NCBI RefSeq assembly: GCF_014235875.1 | Contig: NZ_JACJUK010000004.1 | Span: 248,001 to 312,000, forward strand | Direction of reading: 5' to 3' | Length of the DNA: 64,000 nucleotides | Source of the DNA: Croceivirga lutea | GTDB taxonomy: Bacteria; Bacteroidota; Bacteroidia; Flavobacteriales; Flavobacteriaceae | In this document: in pieces, positions 33,690-43,081 of the stretch | How positions within the stretch are numbered: position 1 is the stretch's first letter | How the letters are laid out: every line of letters begins with the position of its first letter | Notes under the pieces: model-generated | Database searches by the model: none | Seen by the model: only the letters and a program-made list of their open reading frames with translations | Told to the model about the DNA's origin: nothing | Translations under genes and position numbers: made by a program

Positions 33690-35438
33690 TTAACCAACTT
33701 TTTTTAATGTGGGTCTCTTTGGTTTTGTAGCTTTTGTGTTTTGATTCAGATTTTTAGCTTTAGGGTCTTCTTGTAAAGGAGGTAAACCACTTCTTTCACG
33801 TTCTTCTGTATCAATATCCACAGGGGCGTCAATACCTCTAATTTTTACTAGCTCAATATTGTTATCATCTTCATCAAAAATATCGTCTTTGGTGTACAAA
33901 CGCTCATCGCCTCTCCAAATAAACCCTTCTAGCTTTCTGTTTTCTACGGGTAATTCTTTTTCAGGAAATATATCTCCGTCCGGATTTACAAAAAAAGTAA
34001 TTTCTTCAATGTCATTATTAAGCATATGCAGTCTTATTTTACTACATATAGTTTTATCAATACCAATAAGTTCTTGTTTATCATCATACATATAGTAAAT
34101 AACTTCTGTGTTCTTTACTAAGTCAATGATTTCTAGCTTATTGTCAATAAATTTACCAAAAAGGTCTTTACCTTTAGCTTGATTATAACCTAACTTGCCA
34201 ATGGTGTCAAAAGAGATTACAAAGGCATTATTTATAACTTTTAACGAGTCTAGTTGTTCTGTTTTCTTATTGGAAAGTAAATGAATGCTGTCTCCTGTCA
34301 TTTGATTATCAACATTCCACATTATGGGATTACGAATTAGTTGCGTAATGCCAGTTTCTTCTGAAGAATGAATACTATCACATTTACCGCTTAAATCTGT
34401 TTTAAAAAACTTAGCATTTCTAAAAGCTCTCAATATTCGAGATTCTGAAGGACCCGTTACTAGCAAAGTATCACCATGAATGTAAAGAGAATCTTGTTGA
34501 ACTAAACTTACTGCTACAGCTCTTTTAGTTGCAAAAACGGAATCTTTTTCTTTGTGAATTTCGGCGTAGTGTGCTCTAATTCTACCTTTATTTATGGTAT
34601 CTGTTACTTGAATGTTGTTAGTTGCAGAGGCAAATGATTTTGCTTTATCAAAGTACACACTGTCACCTACAATAATTCTATCGCTATAATTAATTCTTGT
34701 GTTTTTAACACCATAGCCTTGTTCAATCGTAGTATCATAAAAACCACGCTCGCAATAAATGGTATAGTCTTCCCCAACTATAGTAGAGGGCCCGTACATG
34801 TAGGCATTTTTTGAAACTCTGTAATAATCTAATTGCTCAGAATCTATGATATAATCTGGATTGTCTATATGAACACTATCTCTAAACTGAACTTTTTCTA
34901 GCTCCATAAAATAGTTACCAATTTTACTGGTAAGCACATTTACAGAATCTACCACTTTACCACCTGTTTTATAAAAAGATACTTGCTTTTCACGATCAAA
35001 ATATAAAGTATCAGTAGTTAGTCTCATTTGGGTATCTCTAAGGTCTACCTTTTCCCAGGCTCTAGCCAATTTAGTTTCCCCATCATAATCCAATTTGCCG
35101 CTATTCATCTCAATTGAGTCTCCTTGCTGCATTCTAACGTTACCTATGGCTTTAAGTCGATTTTCTTGGGCGTAAAAAATAGCTACATCACACCACAAGT
35201 CGGCACCTTGGTGTTCAAATTGAACTTGTCTTTGGTCGTCTTTACTAAAAATTGAAGCACCAGGAAATTTTGCTTCATCCTTAGTAAAATTTGCTCCGTA
35301 AACAATATTGATTTGTCTTTTCTCAGTTTCAGCTTGTTGACCAAAAACAGTGAAATAGCTACTAACGAAAATGAAAAAGGCAATCCTTTTCAAAGGCATG
35401 AATTTTTGCTCAAATTTAGGGTTTTTAACCATTTTCAA
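33690..35438 (-). CDS. OstA-like (LptA/LptD N-domain) LPS export-related protein
   Basis: 582 residues. Signal sequence FFIFVSSYFTVFGQQ; the ATG at 35399 (MPLKR) may be the true start. The mature part is a long run of LptA-type beta-jellyroll strands, recognisable as repeated pairs such as GNVRMQQGDSIEMNSGKLDY, and DTLYFDREKQVSFYKTGG. Bacteroidota use such OstA-like proteins in the LPS bridge between membranes. The C-terminus is Lys/Pro-rich. lptB and kdsD are far away in this window. Confidence 0.88.
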   Translation of the reverse strand: MKMVKNPKFEQKFMPLKRIAFFIFVSSYFTVFGQQAETEKRQINIVYGANFTKDEAKFPGASIFSKDDQRQVQFEHQGADLWCDVAIFYAQENRLKAIGNVRMQQGDSIEMNSGKLDYDGETKLARAWEKVDLRDTQMRLTTDTLYFDREKQVSFYKTGGKVVDSVNVLTSKIGNYFMELEKVQFRDSVHIDNPDYIIDSEQLDYYRVSKNAYMYGPSTIVGEDYTIYCERGFYDTTIEQGYGVKNTRINYSDRIIVGDSVYFDKAKSFASATNNIQVTDTINKGRIRAHYAEIHKEKDSVFATKRAVAVSLVQQDSLYIHGDTLLVTGPSESRILRAFRNAKFFKTDLSGKCDSIHSSEETGITQLIRNPIMWNVDNQMTGDSIHLLSNKKTEQLDSLKVINNAFVISFDTIGKLGYNQAKGKDLFGKFIDNKLEIIDLVKNTEVIYYMYDDKQELIGIDKTICSKIRLHMLNNDIEEITFFVNPDGDIFPEKELPVENRKLEGFIWRGDERLYTKDDIFDEDDNNIELVKIRGIDAPVDIDTEERERSGLPPLQEDPKAKNLNQNTKATKPKRPTLKKVG

Positions 35439-35464
35439 TAGTGTTATTTGGAAAGGTTTGGCAT

Positions 35465-36085
35465 TTATAATTTTATGTTTGAAATCGGATTTATTTCAGT
35501 CTCACAAAAATCGAGCATAGCATTGATTACTTGAAATCCTTTATAAGAATGTAAGTTTTTTGAAGTTATGTTAGCAGTTTTAACTATACCTGCATCGATT
35601 AACCGTTGACGACAAGTGCCATTTAAGAGGTACGAATGTGGAGTGTACCATACTTTTCCATCGTAGAAAATGATATTGCAATATGAGGTATCGGTCACAA
35701 AACCATTTTTAAGTAGTAGTATATCATCACAAAGATTTCTTTTCTGGTAAAGGGACTGCAATTGGGACCTATCTTCAAACTTTAAATCATATTCAATGTT
35801 TTTATGTTCAACTAGTTGAAGTGTTTTAATGGGTTTTTTGCTATAGTTAGAAAACTTCCAATCTTTAGTATGTTCACCGTAAGAAATACGAAGTTTTACG
35901 ATTCCATTTGTAAATGTTGAGGGAATTTCAATGCCATCAAACAAAGTATAAGAAGCCTCTTTTTTGAAATACCGTTGAAACGCTACATTAAAACGATTTT
36001 CATGGTAATTTGCGTGCTGAATTAATCCGTCTTTAACGCAAACACTTTCAAAAAGTGGGAATGTATATTTTGTTGAGTAATTCAA
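35465..36085 (-). CDS. Class IV aminotransferase, probable aminodeoxychorismate lyase (PabC-like)
   Basis: 206 residues, short for the class (usual 250-280). Motifs: LFESVCVKDG near the start, RFNVAFQRYF, TSYCNIIFYDG and a GTCRQRLID segment that match the class IV PLP fold. The PLP lysine in this class lies in the middle part; LEFDVEHK... is only loosely recognisable, so activity is not proven. Adjacent pabB supports a role in para-aminobenzoate synthesis for folate. Start overlaps pabB by 38 bases. Confidence 0.8.
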   Translation of the reverse strand: MNYSTKYTFPLFESVCVKDGLIQHANYHENRFNVAFQRYFKKEASYTLFDGIEIPSTFTNGIVKLRISYGEHTKDWKFSNYSKKPIKTLQLVEHKNIEYDLKFEDRSQLQSLYQKRNLCDDILLLKNGFVTDTSYCNIIFYDGKVWYTPHSYLLNGTCRQRLIDAGIVKTANITSKNLHSYKGFQVINAMLDFCETEINPISNIKL

Positions 36086-37022
36086 TGTATTCTTCTTTTA
36101 CGTTGCTCTGATGAGTAATACCACCACCACTTTTATACCAAAATTCGTTTTCAGATTTTTCAATAAATCGAATGGCCACTGCAGAGTCAATATTTTCACC
36201 ATCAAAAATGCCAAAAACACCTGTATAAAATCCTCGTTCGTAGTTTTCAGCCGTATTAATAATTTCAATTGTTTTGGGTTTTGGTGCCCCACTGATTGAA
36301 CCTGCAGGAAGCATATTCAGAAGTATCGAAGAAAAATGCTTTTGCCAGTCTTTTGCCAGTTTACCTCTAATTTCTGTACTGGTTTGCAATATATCACCCT
36401 TTGCCGTTGTAATTTTATCTAGATACCTAAACTTTGTGACTGTTACCTCTTTGGCAACTATAGAAAGGTCGTTTCTAATTAAATCAACGATAGTATTATG
36501 TTCTTGTCGTTCTTTTTCATCATTTAATAATAGCTCTTCAGCATTTGGTATACTAGCATCAATAGTACCTTTCATGGGATACGAGTAAATGTAGCCATCT
36601 TTTATTTTAATAAAACATTCTGGTGAAAAGCAAACAAAATTGTCTTTAAACAACAGTTTATATTTTGCTTTTGCAGCATGGTATATATGTATTAGGTCTA
36701 GAGAACTTGTGATTTTTGAAGGAAAAGTAAGGTTGACTAAAAAGCTATTACCTTCTTTAAGGTTTTGATGAACTGTTTCAAAACCCTTTAAATAGTCTTT
36801 AAACGTATACGGTTCTACTTCAATTTTAGGAACTGATTCTACTTTTTGGTGATATATGCTGTGGTTTTGAATTCCATTAAGATTAAATAGAATATTTTGT
36901 TTTTCAGCATCAGAAAAGCTAAATGCCAATTGTTGTGATTTATCAAAACTTACTAAAAAGAAGAAAGGTTTCTTATTGCTAAGAAACCTTGAAACTTTTG
37001 TTTTAAAATCTTTCGAATTCAT
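36048..37022 (-). CDS. pabB: Aminodeoxychorismate synthase component I
   Basis: Joins chorismate and ammonia to make aminodeoxychorismate. 324 residues, the short Bacteroidota form with a reduced N-terminal domain. Chorismate-fold motifs: PMKGTIDAS (about 170), EHNTIVDLIRNDLS, MLPAGSISGAPKPKTIEII (about 235-253), YERGFYTGVFGIFDG and AVAIRF. Followed by the class IV aminotransferase. The amidotransferase partner is not in the window. Confidence 0.93.
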   Translation of the reverse strand: MNSKDFKTKVSRFLSNKKPFFFLVSFDKSQQLAFSFSDAEKQNILFNLNGIQNHSIYHQKVESVPKIEVEPYTFKDYLKGFETVHQNLKEGNSFLVNLTFPSKITSSLDLIHIYHAAKAKYKLLFKDNFVCFSPECFIKIKDGYIYSYPMKGTIDASIPNAEELLLNDEKERQEHNTIVDLIRNDLSIVAKEVTVTKFRYLDKITTAKGDILQTSTEIRGKLAKDWQKHFSSILLNMLPAGSISGAPKPKTIEIINTAENYERGFYTGVFGIFDGENIDSAVAIRFIEKSENEFWYKSGGGITHQSNVKEEYIELLNKIYIPTF

Positions 37023-37028
37023 TTCAGA

Positions 37029-38297
37029 TTATCTGAAAATAGTTTGCGTTCTATCTGGTCCTACAGAGACAATTTTGATGGGAACATTTAGCTCTTTCTC
37101 TAAATAGATAATGTAATTTTGTAATGCTTCTGGCAATTCATCTGCACTGGTCATTTTGGTTAAGTCTTTTGCCCAACCTTTCATTTCTGTATAGACAGGA
37201 TTAACATTATCTTCTTCAATATTGTAAGGTAAATGCTGTATTTGCTCACCTTTGTAGTTGTAAGCAGTACAAACTTTTATGGTGTCAAACCCACTAAGAA
37301 CATCTGCTTTCATCATCATCAATTCTGTTACACCATTTATTTGAACGGCATATTTTAAAGCCACAAGGTCTAACCAACCACAACGTCTTGGTCTGCCTGT
37401 TGTAGCACCAAATTCATTACCAACTCTTCCCATAGTTTCACCATCTTCATCAAATAGTTCTGTTGGAAAAGGGCCGCTACCAACCCTTGTAGTGTAGGCT
37501 TTAAAAATACCTAGTACCTTGCCAATTTTTCCTGGTGCAACACCTAAGCCAGTACAGGCACCAGCGGCAGTTGTATTGGATGAGGTAACAAAAGGATACG
37601 TACCAAAGTCTATATCTAATAACGAGCCCTGAGCGCCTTCAGCTAGTATTTTTTTGTTGCTAGCCATGGCATCAAAAATATACTGTTCACTATCTATAAA
37701 AGTCAACTTTTTTAGGGTTGCAATGCCTTCAAAGAATTCAGTTTCCAATTCATCCAAATCATACTCAATATCAACATTATGGAATCCTAATAATTCTTCA
37801 TGCTTATCGGCCAGAGCTCTGTATTTATCTTTCCAATTTTCAAACTCTAAATCACCTACCCGCATGCCATTTCTACCGGTTTTATCCATATAGGTTGGTC
37901 CAATACCCTTTAGTGTAGAACCAATTTTAGCTTTACCCTTAGATGCTTCTGAAGCGGCATCTAACAGACGGTGGGTGGGTAAAATTAAATGCGCCTTTCT
38001 AGATATTAAAAGTTTGCTAATAATGTCGATATTGAACTTATCTAGATTGTCTAATTCTTTTTTGAAAATAACTGGGTCGATAACAACACCGTTACCTACC
38101 ACATTAATGGCATTTTTATGAAAAATTCCTGAAGGGATGGTGTGTAAAACATGTTTTATACCATCAAATTCTAGCGTGTGACCAGCATTTGGTCCGCCTT
38201 GAAAACGAGCAATAATATCATAGTCCTTAGTAAGAACATCAACAATTTTTCCTTTTCCTTCATCTCCCCATTGAAGGCCCAGTAATAAATCTACCAT
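37029..38297 (-). CDS. purA: Adenylosuccinate synthase
   Basis: Makes adenylosuccinate from IMP, aspartate and GTP. 422 residues: N-terminal P-loop LGLQWGDEGKGKIVD (about 5-19) with catalytic Asp, the GNGVVIDP segment, HRLLD, KIGSTLKGIGPTYMDK, TTAAGACTGLGVAP, and the C-terminal SVGPDRTQTI. Typical length. It lies 17 bases after the Fur-family gene and 6 before pabB, so it is in one transcription unit with them. Confidence 0.96.
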   Translation of the reverse strand: MVDLLLGLQWGDEGKGKIVDVLTKDYDIIARFQGGPNAGHTLEFDGIKHVLHTIPSGIFHKNAINVVGNGVVIDPVIFKKELDNLDKFNIDIISKLLISRKAHLILPTHRLLDAASEASKGKAKIGSTLKGIGPTYMDKTGRNGMRVGDLEFENWKDKYRALADKHEELLGFHNVDIEYDLDELETEFFEGIATLKKLTFIDSEQYIFDAMASNKKILAEGAQGSLLDIDFGTYPFVTSSNTTAAGACTGLGVAPGKIGKVLGIFKAYTTRVGSGPFPTELFDEDGETMGRVGNEFGATTGRPRRCGWLDLVALKYAVQINGVTELMMMKADVLSGFDTIKVCTAYNYKGEQIQHLPYNIEEDNVNPVYTEMKGWAKDLTKMTSADELPEALQNYIIYLEKELNVPIKIVSVGPDRTQTIFR

Positions 38298-38314
38298 GAA
38301 TTTTTAGTTAGGTT

Positions 38315-38761
38315 TTAGTTTTCGGCTTTGTTACGTGTGCCGTAAAAGTAGAGTGAGTGGTTATTAATAGTAATATCAAAAACCTCTTCTATAGTTTTTT
38401 TAATCGATTGTATTCTAGGGTCACAAAATTCTACGACTTCGCCTGTATCTGTTAAAATAACATGATCATGTTGTCTATCAAAATACGATTTTTCATATTG
38501 CGCTTGTGCACTTCCAAATTGGTGTTTTCTAACCAATTTACATTCCATTAAGAGTTCAATAGTATTGTAAAGTGTAGCTCTACTTACGCGGTAATTTTTT
38601 GTTTTCATTTTAATGTATAAAGATTCTACATCAAAATGTTCATCACTTTCATAAATCTCTTGTAAAATAGCGTAGCGTTCAGGAGTTTTTCTGTGCCCTT
38701 TATCTTCCAAATATTGGGTGAAAACGTTTTTTACAATTTCCTGATTTTTATCGTTCTCCAT
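38315..38761 (-). CDS. Fur-family transcriptional regulator
   Basis: 148 residues from the ATG at 38761 (a longer frame to 38782 adds seven residues). N-terminal winged helix with [20 protein letters not shown] and [20 protein letters not shown], then the dimer domain. Near residue 95 the Fur histidine cluster reads [20 protein letters not shown]: the two cysteines of the usual CxxCG zinc site are absent, leaving Thr-Asp-Thr, and one Cys follows later. Metal sensing may differ. Which metal or peroxide it senses cannot be told. Cotranscribed with RelA/SpoT and purA. Confidence 0.9.
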   Translation of the reverse strand: MENDKNQEIVKNVFTQYLEDKGHRKTPERYAILQEIYESDEHFDVESLYIKMKTKNYRVSRATLYNTIELLMECKLVRKHQFGSAQAQYEKSYFDRQHDHVILTDTGEVVEFCDPRIQSIKKTIEEVFDITINNHSLYFYGTRNKAEN

Positions 38762-38797
38762 ATGGCGATTCGTAAAGGACAAAGTTACATCTAAAAA

Positions 38798-41002
38798 TTA
38801 AATACGAGTCACCTTGTCTATACCATTTATCTGCTTTAGGTTGTTGATAATTTTATTTAGAATGGTATTATTTTTTACAACGAGAGTAATTTTTCCTTTA
38901 AAAGTACCGCCGTCAGCAGAGAAATTAAGGTTACGCATATTTACATGTAACTGTTCAGAAATTCTGTTAGTAATTTCATTTACAAGACCAAGATTATCAA
39001 TACCAGTAAGTTCAATATCAGCAGAAAATTCTTCTTGGCTAGAATCTATCCATTTAGCGCTAATAATTCTATAGGCATAATTGGACTGCAAAGAAATGGC
39101 ATTCGGACATGTTTTAGTGTGTACTTTAATACCATCATTTACGCTAATAAAACCAAAAACATTGTCTCCAGGAATGGGATTACAGCATTTAGAAAGTTTA
39201 TAGCTTAATTTTTCTTCTTCGGCCCCGAACACCAACATATCATATTTTGGTGTAATCTCATCTTTGTTGATATCTTCTGGGACAGGACTTTTTCTAATTT
39301 TATTTTTGAAAAAGCTTAAAAAAGCGTTGTTATAGGAAGAGGTAAAATCTTTGATTTTTTGATTATCAATAGCTCCATTACCTACTCTAAAAAACAAATC
39401 TAAACTTGTTTTCAGTTTAAAATAGGAAACCATTTTGTTAACCACATCTTCGTTGAGATTAACTTTTTGAGATTTTAATTTTCTTCTAAGAATCTCTTTT
39501 CCTTCTTCAGCAACTTCTTTTTTCTCTTCTCTTAACGAAGCTTTTATTTTGGCACGTGCTCTGGCTGTGTGCGCATAATCTAACCAGTTTTGATTGGGTT
39601 TAGCACTTTCAGAAGTAATAATTTCAACTTGGTCACCACTACTTAATTTTGTGTTTAGGGGCACCAGTTTGCCATTAACTTTTGCTCCTCTGGTTTTCAT
39701 TCCTACTTCAGTGTGAATATGAAAAGCAAAATCTAGTGGGGTAGCACCTTTAGGTAACGATTTTAAATCTCCTGTTGGTGTAAAAACAAATATTTCTTTA
39801 GAATAGAGGTTGAGCTTAAACTCTTCAACAAAATCAACTGCATTACCATTAGCACTTTCTAATGCTTCTTGTAAACGGTTTAACCATTGTTCTATACCTT
39901 GTTCTTTTTGTTCTCCGTGTTTATACTTAAAATGAGCAGCATAACCTTTTTCTGCAATTTCATGCATACGCTCACTACGAATTTGTACTTCTACCCATCG
40001 TCCCATTGGACCCATTACGGTGATGTGTAAGGCTTCATAACCTGTAGACTTTGGTGAAGTAATCCAATCTCGTAATCTTACAGGATTTGGGGTAAAATGG
40101 TCTGTAACAATAGAGTAGATTTTCCATGCAATGAATTTTTCGTTAGCACGGTCAGATTTATAGATTATACGTATGGCGAACTTATCGTAAACTTCTTCAA
40201 AGGGTACATTTTGCTTTTTCATTTTTCTCCGTATAGAGAAAATAGATTTCATTCGACCTTTAATTTCGTACGATAACCCTTCTTTATTTAAAGATTTTCT
40301 AATTACATCAGAAAAGTTTTCAATGTATTGTTCTTGTTCTTCTTCGGTATCTTCAATTTTATTGAAAATATCATTGTAGACGTTAGGTTCAGTATACTTT
40401 AAACTTAAATCTTCTAAATGGGTTTTTATATTGTATAACCCAATTCTATGTGCTAGAGGAGCATAGATATATAAGGTTTCTGATGCTATTTTTACCTGTT
40501 TGTGTTCAGGCATGCTATCCATGGTTAGCATGTTGTGATAACGGTCTGCAATTTTTATAATAATTACTCGAACATCATCATGTAATGTCAACAGCATTTT
40601 GCGAAAGTTTTCTGCTTGCTGACTTATATTTCTATCTTTATTAAGGTGTGCAATTTTAGTAAGCCCGTTAACAATACGTGCAACGGTTTCACCAAACATA
40701 CGTTCAATATCGTCTAATGTATATGGTGTATCTTCAACAACATCGTGCAATAGGGCAGAAGCAATAGAAATTGCATCTAATCCTATTTCAGAAGCTACAA
40801 TTTTAGCCACAGCGATAGGATGAAATACATAGGCTTCACCCGATTTTCTTCGCTGGTCTTTGTGCGCATCTACTGCAACATCAAAAGCTGAGCGTATCAG
40901 TTTTTTATCCTCATCTGTTAAGGTCTGATAGCTAATTCTAAGTAGCTCTTTATACTGCTTAGCAATTTCTTTATTTTCTTGTTCCAGTGTTAATTCTGCC
41001 AT
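38798..41002 (-). CDS. RelA/SpoT-type (p)ppGpp synthetase/hydrolase
   Basis: 734 residues, full bifunctional order: HD hydrolase (YVFHPIAVAKIVASEIGL about 60; LLHDVVEDT about 88), synthetase (DKFAIRIIYKSDRANEKF about 265; GYEALHITVMGPMGRWVEVQ about 330), TGS (FVFTPTGDLKSLPKGATPLD, about 405-424), a helical/zinc-finger region (CCNPIPGD), and a C-terminal ACT domain. The HD residues are intact, so both synthesis and breakdown of the alarmone are expected. Followed after 15 bases by the Fur gene. Confidence 0.95.
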   Translation of the reverse strand: MAELTLEQENKEIAKQYKELLRISYQTLTDEDKKLIRSAFDVAVDAHKDQRRKSGEAYVFHPIAVAKIVASEIGLDAISIASALLHDVVEDTPYTLDDIERMFGETVARIVNGLTKIAHLNKDRNISQQAENFRKMLLTLHDDVRVIIIKIADRYHNMLTMDSMPEHKQVKIASETLYIYAPLAHRIGLYNIKTHLEDLSLKYTEPNVYNDIFNKIEDTEEEQEQYIENFSDVIRKSLNKEGLSYEIKGRMKSIFSIRRKMKKQNVPFEEVYDKFAIRIIYKSDRANEKFIAWKIYSIVTDHFTPNPVRLRDWITSPKSTGYEALHITVMGPMGRWVEVQIRSERMHEIAEKGYAAHFKYKHGEQKEQGIEQWLNRLQEALESANGNAVDFVEEFKLNLYSKEIFVFTPTGDLKSLPKGATPLDFAFHIHTEVGMKTRGAKVNGKLVPLNTKLSSGDQVEIITSESAKPNQNWLDYAHTARARAKIKASLREEKKEVAEEGKEILRRKLKSQKVNLNEDVVNKMVSYFKLKTSLDLFFRVGNGAIDNQKIKDFTSSYNNAFLSFFKNKIRKSPVPEDINKDEITPKYDMLVFGAEEEKLSYKLSKCCNPIPGDNVFGFISVNDGIKVHTKTCPNAISLQSNYAYRIISAKWIDSSQEEFSADIELTGIDNLGLVNEITNRISEQLHVNMRNLNFSADGGTFKGKITLVVKNNTILNKIINNLKQINGIDKVTRI

Positions 41003-41046
41003 TGTAAATTAAATGTATCACAATCTTTCAATTGAAACAACAAAAA

Positions 41047-42279
41047 TTATGCCTTAAGGTTACGAATTCTTTCAGCCAAAGGAGGATGAGAATAATTCAT
41101 AATCACATACAATGGATGGGGAGTAAGATTTCCTAAATTATTTTTAGAAAGCTTTTTTAGCGAAGAAATTAACGGGGAGGCGTCATAGGTTTCTTTTGCA
41201 TAATCATCAGCTTGAAACTCAAATTTTCTTGATAAAAAATTCAACACCAAACTTGTTATCGTAGAAATGGGGCTGTAGAGTAAGGTAAAACCAATTAATG
41301 CTGCATGAAAACTTACTCTTTCTACCCCAATGGCCAAAGATAGCTCTGGGGTATTAACAAAAAGCGATAAAATGTAAAGCGTAAAACCAGAAACCAAAAT
41401 ACTCATTATCATGTTTATTATGATGTGGTTTCTCTTGTAATGCCCTACTTCGTGGGCTAGAACCGCTACTATTTCATCTTGATTTAAGTCGTTAATAAGT
41501 GTATCAAAAAGCGTTACTCTTTTTTGTTTACCAAATCCAGAAAAATAGGCGTTAGATTTAGTACTTCTTTTTGAACCATCTATAACAAAAACATTATCTA
41601 AATTAAATCCTACTTTTTGAGCATATTGCTCAATAGCATTTTTTAAACTGCCTGCTTCTAAGGGCGATTGTTTATTAAAAATCGGAACAATTAATTTGGT
41701 GTAAAATAGGTTTATAAAAAGCATTAAAAACACCAATAATCCCCAGGCATACAACCAAAAATAAGTTCCTGCCCAACTTAAAAACCAAAAGATTAAAAAC
41801 AATATTACCCCACCTAAAATCAAACTCAGTATTCCATTTTTAAGTAAATCTTTAAAAAATGTTCTTTTGGATGTTTTGTTAAAACCGAATTTTTCTTCAA
41901 TTATAAAAGTCTGATAGTAGCCAAAAGGAAAACTAAGTAAACTAGCAGCAGACATTAATATGCCAAAAAATAATAATCCTTGTAATATGCTGTGTTCAGT
42001 GATGGTTTGCACCCAATTATCAACCAAATTAAAACCTCCAAAAAGCAAAAAGAGTAGTGTAGATAACGTTGAAAAAGTGTCGTTAACTAAACTAAATCTG
42101 TAGTTTTCTTTTTTGTAAGACTGCGATTTTAGGTATTCTTCTTCATCGAAAATACCTTGTAATTCAGTTGGTATAGGGTCATTGAATTTTCTTGCGTTTA
42201 GGTAGTCTAAAACGGTATCAATGGCGTACTGCAACAACAAGATGCAGATAATAATGTAGAATAAAGTTTGGCTGTTCAA
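41047..42279 (-). CDS. M48 family zinc metallopeptidase (Ste24-like)
   Basis: 410 residues, six to seven transmembrane helices and the zinc motif VAVLAHEVGHYKRNH (about 278-292), with a downstream EFQADDYA glutamate site (about 355). N-terminal helix and KFNDPIPTELQGIFDEEEY match CAAX prenyl protease 1-like enzymes, which in bacteria act in membrane protein quality control. The start overlaps the TrmH gene by 4 bases (ATGA). Confidence 0.94.
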   Translation of the reverse strand: MNSQTLFYIIICILLLQYAIDTVLDYLNARKFNDPIPTELQGIFDEEEYLKSQSYKKENYRFSLVNDTFSTLSTLLFLLFGGFNLVDNWVQTITEHSILQGLLFFGILMSAASLLSFPFGYYQTFIIEEKFGFNKTSKRTFFKDLLKNGILSLILGGVILFLIFWFLSWAGTYFWLYAWGLLVFLMLFINLFYTKLIVPIFNKQSPLEAGSLKNAIEQYAQKVGFNLDNVFVIDGSKRSTKSNAYFSGFGKQKRVTLFDTLINDLNQDEIVAVLAHEVGHYKRNHIIINMIMSILVSGFTLYILSLFVNTPELSLAIGVERVSFHAALIGFTLLYSPISTITSLVLNFLSRKFEFQADDYAKETYDASPLISSLKKLSKNNLGNLTPHPLYVIMNYSHPPLAERIRNLKA

Positions 42280-43070
42280 AGTCTAAATCCGCGTTGGCGT
42301 TTGGCTTCAAATATAAGTATTGCTGCCGAGACAGACACATTCATAGAATCAATTTCACCCTCCATTGGAATTATAATATTAGCATCTGAATTGTTTAGCC
42401 ATTCATCTGATAAACCAGTGGCTTCTGTACCTACAACAATAGCTGAAGGGGTTTTGAAATTGACATCAATATAATTTTTAGAAGCTGTTAAAGCCGCACA
42501 GTAAATTTTACAATTTTTCGATTTTAAAAATTGGATAATAGTTTTAGTAGACCCTTCGCCAATTTGTGTTGTAAATACACAACCAACGCTAGAACGAATA
42601 ACGTTTGGATTGTATACATCAGATTTAGGGTTAGCTATGAGTACGGCGTCTATATTAGCTGCGTCTGCTGTACGCAAGAGTGCTCCAATATTTCCTGGTT
42701 TTTCTGGCGCTTCTGCAACCAAAATAAGTGGATTGTCTCTTAGTATTATCGTATCTAAGCTGTGTTTTTTTGTTTGGCAAATAGCAATAATACCTTCTGT
42801 GGAGCCACGATGCGCAATTTTATTAAATATGTTTTTTGTAATACTGTAGTGCTTACACTCTGGAAAATCTGTAAAATCATCTCCAAAAATTTCGGTACAG
42901 ATTAAGAGGGTGTCAAAAATGTAATTGCCTTTTTTAGCAAGTTCAATTTCTCGTTGACCTTCGATAACAAATAGCCCTGATTTTTTGCGCTCCCGAGACT
43001 TATCCTTTAAAACTAAGACCTGTTTTACTAAAGGATTTTGAGTACTACTTATTTCAATAAAATTATTCAA
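42276..43070 (-). CDS. TrmH/SpoU-family RNA 2'-O-methyltransferase
   Basis: 264 residues. An N-terminal RNA-binding region (STQNPLVKQVLVLKDKSRER) is followed by a SPOUT knot: EAPEKPGNIGALLRTADA (about 125), NVIRSSVGCVFT (about 153), IVVGTEATGLSD (about 215) and IPMEGEIDSMNVSVSAAIL. These match the rRNA or tRNA 2'-O-methyltransferase class; the exact site is unknown. Precedes the M48 gene. Confidence 0.93.
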   Translation of the reverse strand: MNNFIEISSTQNPLVKQVLVLKDKSRERKKSGLFVIEGQREIELAKKGNYIFDTLLICTEIFGDDFTDFPECKHYSITKNIFNKIAHRGSTEGIIAICQTKKHSLDTIILRDNPLILVAEAPEKPGNIGALLRTADAANIDAVLIANPKSDVYNPNVIRSSVGCVFTTQIGEGSTKTIIQFLKSKNCKIYCAALTASKNYIDVNFKTPSAIVVGTEATGLSDEWLNNSDANIIIPMEGEIDSMNVSVSAAILIFEAKRQRGFRL

Positions 43071-43081
43071 GAAAAGCTTAA

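Noticed and set aside
41003-41046. Looked for tRNA genes, CRISPR repeats, transposases and att sites throughout, including the gaps
   Set aside because: None seen: gaps are short, no repeated spacer pattern, no cloverleaf-like sequence and no integrase or transposase frames.
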